Below, piece after piece: positions 9,051-17,321 of a stretch of DNA of 64,000 bases. Source of the stretch: JALYGJ01 sp963781705 (GTDB lineage: Bacteria > Chloroflexota > Limnocylindria > Limnocylindrales > CSP1-4); the NCBI GenBank assembly GCA_963781705.1, contig CAWAGP010000002.1:124001-188000 (forward strand), in the 5' to 3' direction. The translations under genes were made by a program, and so were the position numbers. Numbering within the stretch: position 1 is the first letter of the stretch; every line of letters starts with the position of its first letter. Below the pieces are notes generated by a model that saw only the letters and a list, made by a program, of their open reading frames with translations, was not told the origin of the DNA and made no database searches.

Positions 9051-10225
9051 GCGCCGGCGGCGGCCAGTGACTGGGCTGCGGCCGCGCGTGCCGCGGCCGT
9101 CGCCGCATCGACGTCCCCATCCAGGCCCAGCGCGCGACCCGCCTGACCGATGGTTTCGACGGCTGCGACGACGTGCTCCACGTCCACATCGCCCAGGTGT
9201 CCGATGCGCAGGATGCGACCGGCCAGCCGCTCCTGCCCGCCCGCCACGATGAGGCCACGCGTGCGCAGTTCGCGGTTGAGCGCCGACCACTCGATGCCGT
9301 CGGGTACATACGCCGACGTGACGGTGCATGAGGCGTGCTCCTGGTCGGCGAAGAGTCGATAGCCGAGCGCGACCAAACCAGCCCGGGTCGCTCGGGCGCA
9401 GTCAGCGTGGCGCGCAAAGACGTGCGCATAACCCTCGGTCTCGAGCATTTCGAGGGCTGCGTCGAGCGCGAATAAAACGCCGACAGCTGGTGTCCAGGGC
9501 GTCTCGCCGTTGCCCATCGACTTGCGCGCCCGGGCAAGATCGAAGTAGAAGCGCGGCATGGTCGCCGCGGCGTTCACCGCCCATGCGCGCTCCGAGACGC
9601 TGACCATGGCCAGTCCCGGGGGCGACATCCAGCTCTTTTGCGAACCGGTGGCCACCGCGTCCAGGCCCCACGCGTCAGTCTCGAAGGGCACCGCGCCCAA
9701 ACCGCTGATGGCGTCGACCAGCACGAGCGTGTCGGGCGATTCGCGATGGACCGCACCAGCCAGCGCGGCCAGCGGGTTCTCGATGCCGGTCGAAGTCTCG
9801 TTGTGCGTCAGCAGTACGGCGCGCGCCGCTCGCCCGGCGGCGGCCATCGTCCGCAGCGCCTGCGCGACCTCATCGGGATCGGCCGCATGGCCCCACTCCA
9901 CGTCGAGCTTGGTCACGTCCGCGCCGTACGTCTGGGCGATCTTGGCGAAACGGTCGCCGAACGCGCCGATGCTCACGGCCAGCACCGGGTCGCCGGGCGA
10001 AAGGTGATTGACGATGAGTGCCTCGAGCCCACCGGTGCCCGAGCAGGTCAGGATCAGGATGTCATTCGTGGTCACGAAGGCCTGCTGCAGGCGGCCGGTA
10101 ACGCGACCGATCAACTCGCGAAACTCAGGCCCACGGTGGTTGACCATCTGGCGGCCCGCCGCTTCGCGCACGGCGTCGGGTAGCGGCGTCGGGCCGGGGA
10201 TGCGAAGGTTGATCTGGTCGGTCAA
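9047..10225 (-). CDS. Class V PLP aminotransferase (serine-pyruvate / phosphoserine aminotransferase type)
   Basis: This 392-aa fold-type I enzyme resembles alanine-glyoxylate/serine-pyruvate aminotransferases. The PLP lysine lies in ATGSQKSWMSPPG, and the protein opens with the typical NLRIPGPTPLP. The start is a TTG at 10225, five bases after a strong GGGAGG site; the frame is open further but lacks such a site. It overlaps serA and precedes a phosphatase, so it probably transaminates 3-phosphohydroxypyruvate in serine synthesis, as class V enzymes do in several lineages without a canonical SerC. A photorespiration-like or glycine-forming role is the alternative. Confidence 0.9.
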   Translation of the reverse strand: MTDQINLRIPGPTPLPDAVREAAGRQMVNHRGPEFRELIGRVTGRLQQAFVTTNDILILTCSGTGGLEALIVNHLSPGDPVLAVSIGAFGDRFAKIAQTYGADVTKLDVEWGHAADPDEVAQALRTMAAAGRAARAVLLTHNETSTGIENPLAALAGAVHRESPDTLVLVDAISGLGAVPFETDAWGLDAVATGSQKSWMSPPGLAMVSVSERAWAVNAAATMPRFYFDLARARKSMGNGETPWTPAVGVLFALDAALEMLETEGYAHVFARHADCARATRAGLVALGYRLFADQEHASCTVTSAYVPDGIEWSALNRELRTRGLIVAGGQERLAGRILRIGHLGDVDVEHVVAAVETIGQAGRALGLDGDVDAATAAARAAAAQSLAAAGA

Positions 10226-10230
10226 TGTGG

Positions 10231-10236
10231 CCTCCC
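10231..10236 (-). promoter_or_regulatory. Shine-Dalgarno site deciding a TTG start
   Basis: The minus strand reads GGGAGG five bases before a TTG codon at 10225-10223. This fixes the start of the aminotransferase at that TTG rather than at codons further upstream. Confidence 0.8.
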
Positions 10237-10291
10237 GATGTAGCTGCTGCGGAGAGTCGATGGTAGCCGAGCCGGGCCCCACCCGATCGCG

Positions 10292-10957
10292 CTAGGCGCC
10301 GGTCACGAGCGCGACGGCGATGCCGTCGTAGCCCTTGTCGCCCACCGTCTGGATGATCGTGGCGCTGAGGCGTTGGTCATGCGCCAGCATCTCGTTGAAG
10401 CGGCGTATGCCGGTCACCCGTGGATCGCTGCTGCTCACGTCGGCCACTGCGCCCTGGCGGACGACGTTATCGGCCACGATCAGAGTGCCCGGCCGCGACA
10501 GGGCCAGCGCGCGCTCCAGGTATTCCGGATAGGCGTCCTTGTCGGCGTCGATGAACACGAAATCGAAGGGCGGCGCGTGCTCGGCAATGAGCTGGTCGAG
10601 GCTGTCGCGCGCGGATCCGACGCGGACCTCCGCCCGGTCGGCGACGCCGGCGCCGCCTAGGTTGCCGCGCGCCACGTCGGCGTGATGAGGGTCGATCTCG
10701 AGGCTGAGCAGGTGACCGTCGGCCGGCAGGGCGCGCGCCAGCCAGATCGCGCTGTAGCCGCCCAGCGTGCCGATCTCCAGGATGCGCCGCGCGCCGATCG
10801 CGCGGGCCAGCAAGGCCAGCAGGCGCCCCAATGCGGGCGTGACCTGGATGGTGGGTAACCCGGCGGCGGCACTGTTGCGCAGCGCGGCCGCAAGGGCATC
10901 GTCCTCGAGCCCGAACAGTTGCTCGATGTAGTGGTCGACCTCGGTCCAACGTTCCAT
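10292..10957 (-). CDS. O-methyltransferase family 3 (caffeoyl-CoA OMT-like)
   Basis: This 221-aa class I SAM-dependent methyltransferase has motif I in LEIGTLGGYSAIWLA and the metal-binding acidic segment FIDADKDAYPEYL, both typical of cation-dependent small-molecule O-methyltransferases. The ATG at 10957 is chosen because a TACCCT -10-like box sits seven bases upstream, consistent with a leaderless message. It lies 66 bases upstream of the serine-type aminotransferase on the same strand, so it may start that operon. The bacterial substrate is unknown. Confidence 0.9.
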   Translation of the reverse strand: MERWTEVDHYIEQLFGLEDDALAAALRNSAAAGLPTIQVTPALGRLLALLARAIGARRILEIGTLGGYSAIWLARALPADGHLLSLEIDPHHADVARGNLGGAGVADRAEVRVGSARDSLDQLIAEHAPPFDFVFIDADKDAYPEYLERALALSRPGTLIVADNVVRQGAVADVSSSDPRVTGIRRFNEMLAHDQRLSATIIQTVGDKGYDGIAVALVTGA

Positions 10958-10964
10958 GACCGGC

Positions 10965-10970
10965 AGGGTA
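10965..10970 (-). promoter_or_regulatory. Candidate -10 box, leaderless promoter of the O-methyltransferase
   Basis: TACCCT on the minus strand ends seven bases before the ATG. No convincing -35 is seen. It belongs to the recurring TANNNT-N6-9-start pattern of this window. Confidence 0.45.
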
Positions 10971-10993
10971 GCGCGGCGGCTCGAAACGCGGCA

Positions 10994-10999
10994 TACCAT
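10994..10999 (+). promoter_or_regulatory. Candidate -10 box of rarA
   Basis: TACCAT lies nine bases before the rarA ATG, in the 51-base divergent gap with the O-methyltransferase. No clear -35 is visible. Confidence 0.4.
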
Positions 11000-11008
11000 C
11001 GCCATGTA

Positions 11009-12343
11009 ATGCCTCCGCGTTCCCGGGCGCCGGCGCCCACGCAGCCGCTCGATCTATCCGGTTCGGCGGCGCATGCGCCGCTGGCCGCGCGCATGCGCCC
11101 ACGCACGCTGATCGAGTTCGTCGGGCAGGAGCATCTCGTCGGTGAGCGCGGCGCCCTGCGGCGCATGATCGAGCGCGGCCACCTCGCCTCGATGGTCCTG
11201 TGGGGACCACCGGGCTCGGGCAAGACGACCCTCGCGCGGCTGCTGGCCGAGGCGGTCGATGCGCCTTTTGCCACGCTGTCGGCGGTCATGTCCGGCGTCG
11301 CCGACGTGCGCCAGGTGATCGCCGGCGCGCGCGTCGCGATCGACGCCGGCGGACGCTCGACGGTGCTGTTCATCGACGAGATCCACAGGTTCAACAAGAG
11401 CCAGCAGGACGCCCTGCTGCCGCAGGTCGAGGACGGCACGATCACGCTGATTGGCGCCACCACTGAGAATCCGTACTTCGAGGTCAACTCGGCGCTGCTC
11501 TCGCGGCTGCGCGTGTTCCGCCTCGAGCCACTTGCCGACGGAGACGTCAGGAGTGTGGTGGAGCGCGCTTTGGCGGACGAACGGGGGCTGGGCGGCCGCA
11601 TCGCGTTCGCAGAGGAAGCGCTCGCGCACCTGGTCGACATCAGCGGTGGCGACGCGCGCACGGCCTTGAACGTGCTCGAGTCGGCGGCCGCGATGACCGA
11701 CAGCCCCGGCATCGAGGACATCGAGACCGCGGCGCAGCAGCGCGTGCTGACTTACGACCGGGCCGGTGACGGCCACTACGACACGGTCAGCGCATTCATC
11801 AAGAGCTTGCGCGGCAACGACCCGGATGCGGCCCTGTACTGGCTGGCGGCGATGGTCGCGGCGGGCGAGGACCCACGCTTCATCGTGCGCCGGCTCATCA
11901 TCAGCGCCTCGGAGGACGTCGGCAACGCCGATCCGCACGCGCTTCAGGTGGCCGTTTCGGCGGCCCAGGCGCTCGACTGGGTCGGCCTGCCGGAAGCGCA
12001 GTACGCGCTGGCCCAGGCGACCGCTCTGATAGCTGCGTCACCGAAGTCCAATGCGGTCACCCTGGCGTGGCAAGCCGCCCAGGAGGACGTTCAGCGCTTC
12101 GGCTCATTGCCGGTGCCCAGCCACCTGCGCGGTGCGACCTGGCGCGAGCGGCGCGACTTCGGCACAGGCATGGGTTATCTCTATCCGCACGACTACGAAG
12201 CCCACGATGTCGAGCAGCAATACCTGCCCGACAAGCTTCATGAGATGAACCGGCGCTACTACTACCCGACCGAGCAGGGCGTCGAGAAGCGGCTGAAGGA
12301 CTACACCGAGGCGCGAGCCGAGCGGCGCAAGACCGCGCGATAA
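11009..12343 (+). CDS. rarA: Replication-associated recombination protein A (RarA/MgsA AAA+ ATPase)
   Basis: This 444-aa clamp-loader-like AAA+ ATPase acts at stalled replication forks. It shows Walker A GPPGSGKTT at residues 66-74, Walker B LFIDEIHRFNK, a sensor GATTENPYFEVN and the C-terminal MgsA domain with the WRERRDFGTG and YLPDKL segments. The ATG at 11009 follows a TACCAT box; the longer open frame would overlap the divergent gene. The last 112 residues (333-444) are matched by a second, broken copy at 15318-15797, which brackets about 3 kb of unrelated genes. Confidence 0.96.
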   Translation: MPPRSRAPAPTQPLDLSGSAAHAPLAARMRPRTLIEFVGQEHLVGERGALRRMIERGHLASMVLWGPPGSGKTTLARLLAEAVDAPFATLSAVMSGVADVRQVIAGARVAIDAGGRSTVLFIDEIHRFNKSQQDALLPQVEDGTITLIGATTENPYFEVNSALLSRLRVFRLEPLADGDVRSVVERALADERGLGGRIAFAEEALAHLVDISGGDARTALNVLESAAAMTDSPGIEDIETAAQQRVLTYDRAGDGHYDTVSAFIKSLRGNDPDAALYWLAAMVAAGEDPRFIVRRLIISASEDVGNADPHALQVAVSAAQALDWVGLPEAQYALAQATALIAASPKSNAVTLAWQAAQEDVQRFGSLPVPSHLRGATWRERRDFGTGMGYLYPHDYEAHDVEQQYLPDKLHEMNRRYYYPTEQGVEKRLKDYTEARAERRKTAR

Positions 12344-12357
12344 GGGATAAGACAGAC

Positions 12358-12792
12358 ATGGCACGGATGGCGATTTTGGGACTAACGGTGTTGCTCGCCA
12401 TCAGCGCCACCGGCTGCCAGCAACCCGGCACCATCGCAACTGGTCCCGATGGTCTGCGTACCTTCAGCACCTCGGATCCGAACGTCCTCTGCAACCTAGG
12501 CGCCTACCTAAACCCTTTCTCAGGAGTGCTGGCCGGGGACCCGAACGACCCGGAGCGAGTGTGGCTAGTCGGCGTTGCCCCGTTGAATCCAGGCGTTTCT
12601 GTGGTATGGCCGCAGCGCTTCCATGTCCGGTTTGAACCGGACGCTGTGCTGTACAACGAGAAAGACTTCCCAGTGGCCCGTCAGGGCGAGACGGTGACCT
12701 TTCCGCAGGTGAAGATCTCGGAGCACGCCGGGACGTACCCGGACCCCTATCGCGCTCACGGTCTCATTTTCAACGGGTGCTACCCGGCCTAG
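12358..12792 (+). CDS. Small predicted lipoprotein of unknown function
   Basis: This 144-aa protein has a short hydrophobic leader and a lipobox-like ATGC at residues 17-20, so it is probably a lipid-anchored exported protein. No known domain is recognised in the mature part. It begins 14 bases after rarA with an AAGGG site upstream. It is the first gene of the segment enclosed between rarA and the rarA fragment at 15.3 kb. Confidence 0.7.
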   Translation: MARMAILGLTVLLAISATGCQQPGTIATGPDGLRTFSTSDPNVLCNLGAYLNPFSGVLAGDPNDPERVWLVGVAPLNPGVSVVWPQRFHVRFEPDAVLYNEKDFPVARQGETVTFPQVKISEHAGTYPDPYRAHGLIFNGCYPA

Positions 12793-12907
12793 GCACGGCC
12801 TAGCGCTGCGAGGTCGACGCTTTGGTGCTGCGGGGTGCCTTCGATGTGCTGAAAGCCGATTGTCCGGATCGTCCACCGATCAAGGTTCTAGCCGTATGGC
12901 GGCTTGA

Positions 12908-13069
12908 TCAGGACCCCTCCTCCCTGCCTGAGAGCTCCCAATAGCCATGGGGATCGCGCACGCTGTTCGCAACGTGAGTGACATAGCCTGCGTCCGCCAA
13001 GACCATCAGGTATCGGCGGGCAGTGTTGACGGAGACTCCCAGAACCTGCCTCGCTTCGCCTGTGGTCAC
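12908..13069 (-). pseudogene. Short winged-helix DNA-binding fragment, likely remnant
   Basis: Translating the minus strand from the GTG at 13069 gives 53 residues that look like a helix-turn-helix: VTTGEARQVLGVSVNTARRY followed by a wing-like region ending in HGYWEL. A TAG lies nine codons upstream in frame (13094-13096), and the preceding sequence shows no domain. It is therefore either a very short regulator or the leftover of a larger one. It sits between two exported-protein genes in the rarA-bracketed insert. Confidence 0.4.
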
Positions 13070-13540
13070 GCGCCATACCCGCCGCGCGCGTTCCTAGGCG
13101 CTTAGCTTCGCCGCCGGTCGCGGGGGGGCAACTTCGCACCCCTGTAGCTACTACCCCGATGTGCGCTTGACAAGGAGAATCAGGACCCGATCACGTGGCG
13201 ACGTGCAATCGGACCTGGCGCCGCTGGCGCGCTCGGGGATAGATAACCCGGCCGTGCGACATGCTCGATGCATGCCGGCTCAGAGGGATCGGCCACCGGA
13301 TAGTCCATTTGGCCCTATGCAGGGCGATCGGTCTGCGGCAAGCTCGTCCCGCAATGCCAAACTGCCCGTCGGCGCGTTGCGTTTTCCCCAGTCGATGGTC
13401 GCGCCTCGGCGTCGGGCGCATGCTGTCGCTCTCTAATTTCCCGGGCGGCGATCGGGCCGGCGGTCTCTGGCGCTGCTCGTGAGGTGAAAACCGCGCCGCC
13501 TGCGCGTCTGGCGCGCTTGGTGAGAACGTGGAGGACGGCC
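13070..13540 (+). other. Gene-poor stretch before the secreted protease
   Basis: About 470 bases with no gene that can be supported on either strand. A TTGACA at 13167-13172 has no matching -10, and a TCTAAT at 13432-13437 is a possible -10 for the protease gene some 100 bases downstream. A GGAGG site at 13530-13534 decides the protease start. Confidence 0.5.
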
Positions 13541-14728
13541 ATGCCTAACTTTCCGCTTCGTGTTCGACCCAAGTTGATGGGGTTCGCTGTGCTCACATTC
13601 CTTGTGATGCTGTTGCCGCTCCCCACCGTGGGTTCAAGTGAGACGAATGCGTCAACCGCGGACATCTACCCCGGGGCGGTGATGTATGCGAACAGGTTTG
13701 ACGTCAGCCTAGCGGAGGCAAATGAACGACTCGCTCGGCAGAGTGTCATTGGAACGCTGGGTGCTCAACTCGCAAACTCGTTTCCAGAGAGCTTCGCAGG
13801 GCTTTGGATTGAGAACGCCCCTACGTACCGTGTTGTGGTCGCGACTACGTCTTCAGATCTCGCCGATATCCGTGAAATGACTGAAGAATCCGGCGTCGCA
13901 CAGTACGTGGTGTTGCGGCACGCCGATTACTCATTGGTTGAGCTCGATGCGAAGCGGGCCGCGATCCAACCACTCGTCGAGGCGATTGGATTTGCTGACG
14001 TTGACATACCAGCAAACGGCCTGACGGTGGATGTCACCCACCCCCTCAACCTCGCCGACGCTGCAAGAGCGGTGGGGTTGCCACAAGACCGCATCACGGT
14101 AAGGTCGGCCGCCGCCCTACCGCGGGAGCAGACGACCCTCCACGGCGGCGGTCGGCTATCCACCTGTACATCGGGCTTTTCTGTGTGGAAGATGATCAGT
14201 GGAACCAAGTGGAAGGGCATAACGACAGCCGCGCATTGCGGCAACTCTCAGAGTTGGGTGGCATCAGGCGAGAGCCTGACGTTTCGCGGCGAGCTGTATG
14301 GGAATGGCTACGACACCCAGTGGCACACGCTTCCTGGCCAACCCAATGCCGCGACGAACCAGGTATTCGATGGACAGTCGTGGCATACGCCCCCGTACTT
14401 TCAGACGATAACTGGCTACACCGGGAAGCAATGGCTTAGCATCGGGCAGTGGATTTGCAAGTATGGGAAGGTCACCGGGTTCGATTGTGGCCAGATCACT
14501 AATCTGAACTCAGGAGGGTGCGCACCGCTGGAACTTAGCGCAATCCGTATCCATGCAGCCGGTGTCGATCTCGGAGAACCTGGCGATAGTGGCTATCCGT
14601 GGTTTGACAACTCGCTAGCAATAGCCACCCATTCGTGCGGAATCAATGGGTCGGGTGAAGGAGATTCTTGGGCGGTTGGCATTGAGCTTGTTACGGCAAG
14701 CATTGGCGTCAGCTTGCTCACTAACTGA
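13541..14728 (+). CDS. Secreted trypsin-like serine protease (family S1, alpha-lytic/streptogrisin type)
   Basis: This 395-aa protein has a signal peptide (about residues 1-33), a pro-region of roughly 150 residues and a chymotrypsin-fold domain. The catalytic His is near 232 in TTAAHC and the nucleophile is Ser 350 in EPGDSGYPW. The layout matches secreted proteases made with an N-terminal folding pro-domain. The ATG at 13541 is preferred over an upstream GTG because GGAGG lies six bases before it and the signal peptide follows directly. Base composition looks less GC-rich than in the housekeeping genes around it, which fits acquisition by transfer. Confidence 0.87.
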   Translation: MPNFPLRVRPKLMGFAVLTFLVMLLPLPTVGSSETNASTADIYPGAVMYANRFDVSLAEANERLARQSVIGTLGAQLANSFPESFAGLWIENAPTYRVVVATTSSDLADIREMTEESGVAQYVVLRHADYSLVELDAKRAAIQPLVEAIGFADVDIPANGLTVDVTHPLNLADAARAVGLPQDRITVRSAAALPREQTTLHGGGRLSTCTSGFSVWKMISGTKWKGITTAAHCGNSQSWVASGESLTFRGELYGNGYDTQWHTLPGQPNAATNQVFDGQSWHTPPYFQTITGYTGKQWLSIGQWICKYGKVTGFDCGQITNLNSGGCAPLELSAIRIHAAGVDLGEPGDSGYPWFDNSLAIATHSCGINGSGEGDSWAVGIELVTASIGVSLLTN

Positions 14729-14756
14729 AAGCCTGTTCGTGCGGCCCGTGAGGGCG

Positions 14757-15248
14757 ATGCCATTGCGCCGCGTCGGCGAGCTCGGCATCTTGGTTGTGGT
14801 CGTGGCCTGCACTGCGCCTGCTCTTCCGTCACAAGTCGCGCCGTCGGCAGCCCCGACCATGTCGCAGATCGGCCCGGATATGACCGCCGCGGTTGTCTAC
14901 TTTCCACAGCATAACGTGTCCGCGAACGAACCTGGATGGCAGGCCGTTACACGCGGGCGCATCTCGCGTGTAGGAGAGTGCATTGTCTTGCGGAGCGAAT
15001 TCGGCGAAGACTACTTGCCGCTCTGGCCCCCCGAGTATGTCCTGACCGCGGCAGAACCGCTCCGAATCTCCACTCTCCCGGGCCAACCGACTGTTCAGCC
15101 CGGACTGCTCCTGCGGTTCGTTGGAGGCGAATTCGTCGGAAGTGGCAATGACCAGTTGCTCACCACCTTGCTGGGCGGCCGGATCCCACCGAATCGCTGC
15201 CTGCGCGAACGCTACTGGGTTGTGACAGCCGTAGACTTTCCTCCGTAG
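14757..15248 (+). CDS. Predicted lipoprotein, unknown function
   Basis: This 163-aa protein starts with a hydrophobic segment ending in a lipobox-like VVAC at about residues 14-17, followed by an Ala/Pro/Ser-rich spacer. No known domain is recognised. It begins 28 bases after the protease stop and is probably co-transcribed with it, so a role linked to the protease is possible but unproven. A GTG 18 bases upstream is an alternative start. Confidence 0.6.
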   Translation: MPLRRVGELGILVVVVACTAPALPSQVAPSAAPTMSQIGPDMTAAVVYFPQHNVSANEPGWQAVTRGRISRVGECIVLRSEFGEDYLPLWPPEYVLTAAEPLRISTLPGQPTVQPGLLLRFVGGEFVGSGNDQLLTTLLGGRIPPNRCLRERYWVVTAVDFPP

Positions 15249-15317
15249 TTAGGGGCAGGCTTCACGGCTGATTTGGGCGGTTACTTTGGCGGCTGGAGCA
15301 GCTTGGCGCCCACATAG

Positions 15318-15797
15318 GCATCGGCCCAGGCGACTGCCTACCTGGCCGCCGCGCCAAAGTCGAACCGGGCCGGATCGGCCTACTGGGAGGCGATGGACGA
15401 CGTGCTCCAGCACGGCTCCTTGCCGGGGCCCAACCACCTGCGCAGTGCGACCTGGCGCGAGCGACGCGATTTCGGTACGGGCAGGGGCTACCTCTATCCG
15501 CAAGACTTCGAGGGTGCCGATGTCGCCCAGCAATACCTGCCCGACCAGCTGGCAACTGCCGGGCGGCACTATTACCGACCGTCGGAGCAGGGCTACGAAC
15601 GGGTTATCGGCGAGCGCATGGCGGCGCGCACCGCGGCCCGCGACGAGGCGGCCGCCCGCGGCGGAGCGCGGCGGGCGGCTGGCCCGCAGGGCAAAGTCAA
15701 TGCCATGAAGGTGGCCGGCGGCGTGATGGCCCAGCGTGACGGCAAGCGCCGCGAAATGGCCGACCGCCAGCGGCGCGAGGCGGGCGAGGGGTCCTGA
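15318..15797 (+). pseudogene. RarA C-terminal fragment (second, truncated rarA copy)
   Basis: The frame from 15318 to 15797 encodes a segment clearly homologous to RarA residues 333-444: it opens with AQATAYLAAAPKSN and contains TWRERRDFGTG and QQYLPDQL. By eye about two thirds of residues match the intact RarA in the conserved core. A TAG at 15315-15317 lies immediately before the match and no AAA+ domain precedes it. An ATG at 15393 could allow a 134-aa product, but with no ATPase domain. It ends in an Arg/Ala-rich tail. It reads as the displaced or duplicated 3' end of a rarA gene. Confidence 0.8.
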
Positions 15798-15883
15798 GGG
15801 CGGCCCTCAGAAGCCCACCGCAACGACTGCGGATCTCGATAATCCACGCACACCCTGTTCGAGGCACTAGAGGAGGAGAAGCG

Positions 15884-16384
15884 ATGGCCGGGGCTGCGCC
15901 CACGACGAGCGACCGAGGTGAGCTAGAGCGGCTCAAAAAGGAACTGACGGAGCACATGCCGCACCACGTGACCAAGGCGGAGATCCATCGCCAGATACAC
16001 GGGTCAAGCGCGGCCGGCCGCTTCAATGCCTGGCTGGCAGTACACATAACCAGCCTGGTGGGCACGATGTGGGCGGCCTACGTCTTCGCCTTCATCTCCT
16101 TCGTGTCCTTGCCCGCGGCGTTGGCGGCATTGCAGAAGGGCGACATGCTGACGTTCATCACCTGGCTCAGCCAGTCTTTCCTGCAGTTGGTCCTGCTGCC
16201 GATCATCATCGTCGGCCAGAACGTGATCTCAACTGCGCAGGACGCCCGGGCCGAACACGATCACGAAACGCTGACCGTGCTCCACCGGATCAACGTTCAG
16301 CAACTGAAGATGCTCGAACAGCAGCAGCGGATCCTCGATCAGCTCGAGACCCAGGAGTCGTCTAGTAAAACGGCAGCGGGATAA
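15884..16384 (+). CDS. DUF1003-like small membrane protein
   Basis: This 166-aa protein has a charged N-terminus, two membrane helices (about residues 55-80 and 95-112) and a C-terminal coiled-coil-like tail rich in Gln and Leu. The helix pair followed by GQNVIS and a charged DARAEHDHE segment resembles DUF1003 proteins. A strong AGGAGGAG site precedes the ATG. Function is unknown. Its 3' end overlaps the convergent gene by 23 bases. Confidence 0.75.
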   Translation: MAGAAPTTSDRGELERLKKELTEHMPHHVTKAEIHRQIHGSSAAGRFNAWLAVHITSLVGTMWAAYVFAFISFVSLPAALAALQKGDMLTFITWLSQSFLQLVLLPIIIVGQNVISTAQDARAEHDHETLTVLHRINVQQLKMLEQQQRILDQLETQESSSKTAAG

Positions 16385-16727
16385 CGCGCAGGACGACCAC
16401 CAGCAACCAGAGCACGACCAGGACGCCGAAAAGGCTGCCCGCGACCAGCAGGATGCGCCGCATGTCCTGTGCCACGTAGAGGTATTCGGTCGCGGCGCGA
16501 GCGGCAAGCAGGCCAGCGGATTTCGCCCGCTGGCGCGGCGTCACGCTGCGCGCCACCGCCTGCAACTCGGCCGCTGCCTCCGCCGGCTTCTCCTCGACGA
16601 CGTCCTCGGCGATCACCTCTGCCGCTGCGAGTTGGCTCGGCCCCTGCTGTCGGCGGCCACTGCGGTTGGCCTGGCGGCCTGCCGACCGACGCTGACCACG
16701 GGCGGGCCCGCGTACTCGCTTGCTCAC
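16362..16727 (-). CDS. Single-pass membrane protein of unknown function
   Basis: This 121-aa protein has an Arg/Gln-rich, probably disordered N-terminal half and one strong membrane helix near the C-terminus (about residues 91-115) ending in IPLPFY. The GTG at 16727 is chosen because a TAGACT box ends six bases upstream; a TTG three bases earlier is the alternative. It is divergent from the DUF4446 gene. No family is recognised. Confidence 0.6.
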   Translation of the reverse strand: MSKRVRGPARGQRRSAGRQANRSGRRQQGPSQLAAAEVIAEDVVEEKPAEAAAELQAVARSVTPRQRAKSAGLLAARAATEYLYVAQDMRRILLVAGSLFGVLVVLWLLVVVLRVIPLPFY

Positions 16728-16733
16728 CAATCG

Positions 16734-16739
16734 AGTCTA
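16734..16739 (-). promoter_or_regulatory. Candidate -10 box, leaderless promoter
   Basis: TAGACT on the minus strand is six bases before the GTG of the small membrane protein. It faces the TAGAAT box of the divergent gene. Confidence 0.45.
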
Positions 16740-16759
16740 TCAGCCACCTCGCGCCACAC

Positions 16760-16765
16760 TAGAAT
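16760..16765 (+). promoter_or_regulatory. Candidate -10 box of the DUF4446 gene
   Basis: TAGAAT lies nine bases before the ATG at 16775. No clear -35 is seen. Confidence 0.45.
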
Positions 16766-16774
16766 CGTGCGGCA

Positions 16775-17251
16775 ATGCCGACCGATACGCCCACACTGAT
16801 CGCTCTCACCGCACTGGTCCTCGCCGGCCTCGCGCTGCTTCTCGGCCTATGGCTGGTGGTGCGCGTGCGCCGCCTTGGTCGCCGGCCGGCCAGCCTGCCG
16901 GTGGCGGGCGCCGACGTCGGCCCGCTCATCGCCCAGCATGCGCGGCAGCTCGACGACCTTGCTCGCGCGCTGACCGAGGTGCACGGCCGGCTGTCGCCGC
17001 TCGAGGAGCAGGCCCGCCACTCGGTACAACACGTCGGCCTGGTGCGCTACAACCCGTTCGACGACACCGGCGGCCAGCAGAGCTTCGCCCTGGCCCTCCT
17101 CGACGCCGCGTTCGACGGCGTGGTCATCTCGAGTCTCCACTCGCGCCAGCAGACCCGCATCTATCTCAAGGAGATCAGTGGCGGTAGGTGTGACGGCCAG
17201 TTGTCGGCCGAGGAGAGCGAAGCCCTCAAGCGAGCCGGCGCCGCGCACTGA
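16775..17251 (+). CDS. DUF4446 family membrane-anchored protein
   Basis: This 158-aa protein has one N-terminal membrane helix (about residues 8-30), a short coiled-coil region, and a conserved soluble domain with the family pattern VGLVRYNPFDDTGGQQSF and LHSRQQTRIY. These are the hallmarks of DUF4446. Function is unknown; in other bacteria the gene often lies near chromosome partition genes, which is not the case here. A hairpin follows three bases after the stop. Confidence 0.88.
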   Translation: MPTDTPTLIALTALVLAGLALLLGLWLVVRVRRLGRRPASLPVAGADVGPLIAQHARQLDDLARALTEVHGRLSPLEEQARHSVQHVGLVRYNPFDDTGGQQSFALALLDAAFDGVVISSLHSRQQTRIYLKEISGGRCDGQLSAEESEALKRAGAAH

Positions 17252-17253
17252 TC

Positions 17254-17281
17254 CTCCCCGGCGCACCGGCGCGCCGGGGAG
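17254..17281 (+). terminator. Stem-loop after DUF4446
   Basis: A perfect 11-bp GC-rich stem (CTCCCCGGCGC pairing with GCGCCGGGGAG) encloses a six-base loop. No T-run follows, so this is terminator-like rather than a classic Rho-independent terminator. Confidence 0.45.
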
Positions 17282-17321
17282 TGACAACCTAGATGGCACG
17301 CGCGCGGCCGAGGATCGCGCC

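Noticed and set aside
13161..13436. 91-aa plus-strand frame
   Set aside because: Arg/Ala/Pro-rich, no ribosome site, no domain, and overlapped by an equally poor minus frame.
15393..15797. An independent 134-aa gene
   Set aside because: Its sequence is the RarA C-terminal domain alone, with homology starting upstream of the ATG right behind a stop, so a gene remnant is the better reading.
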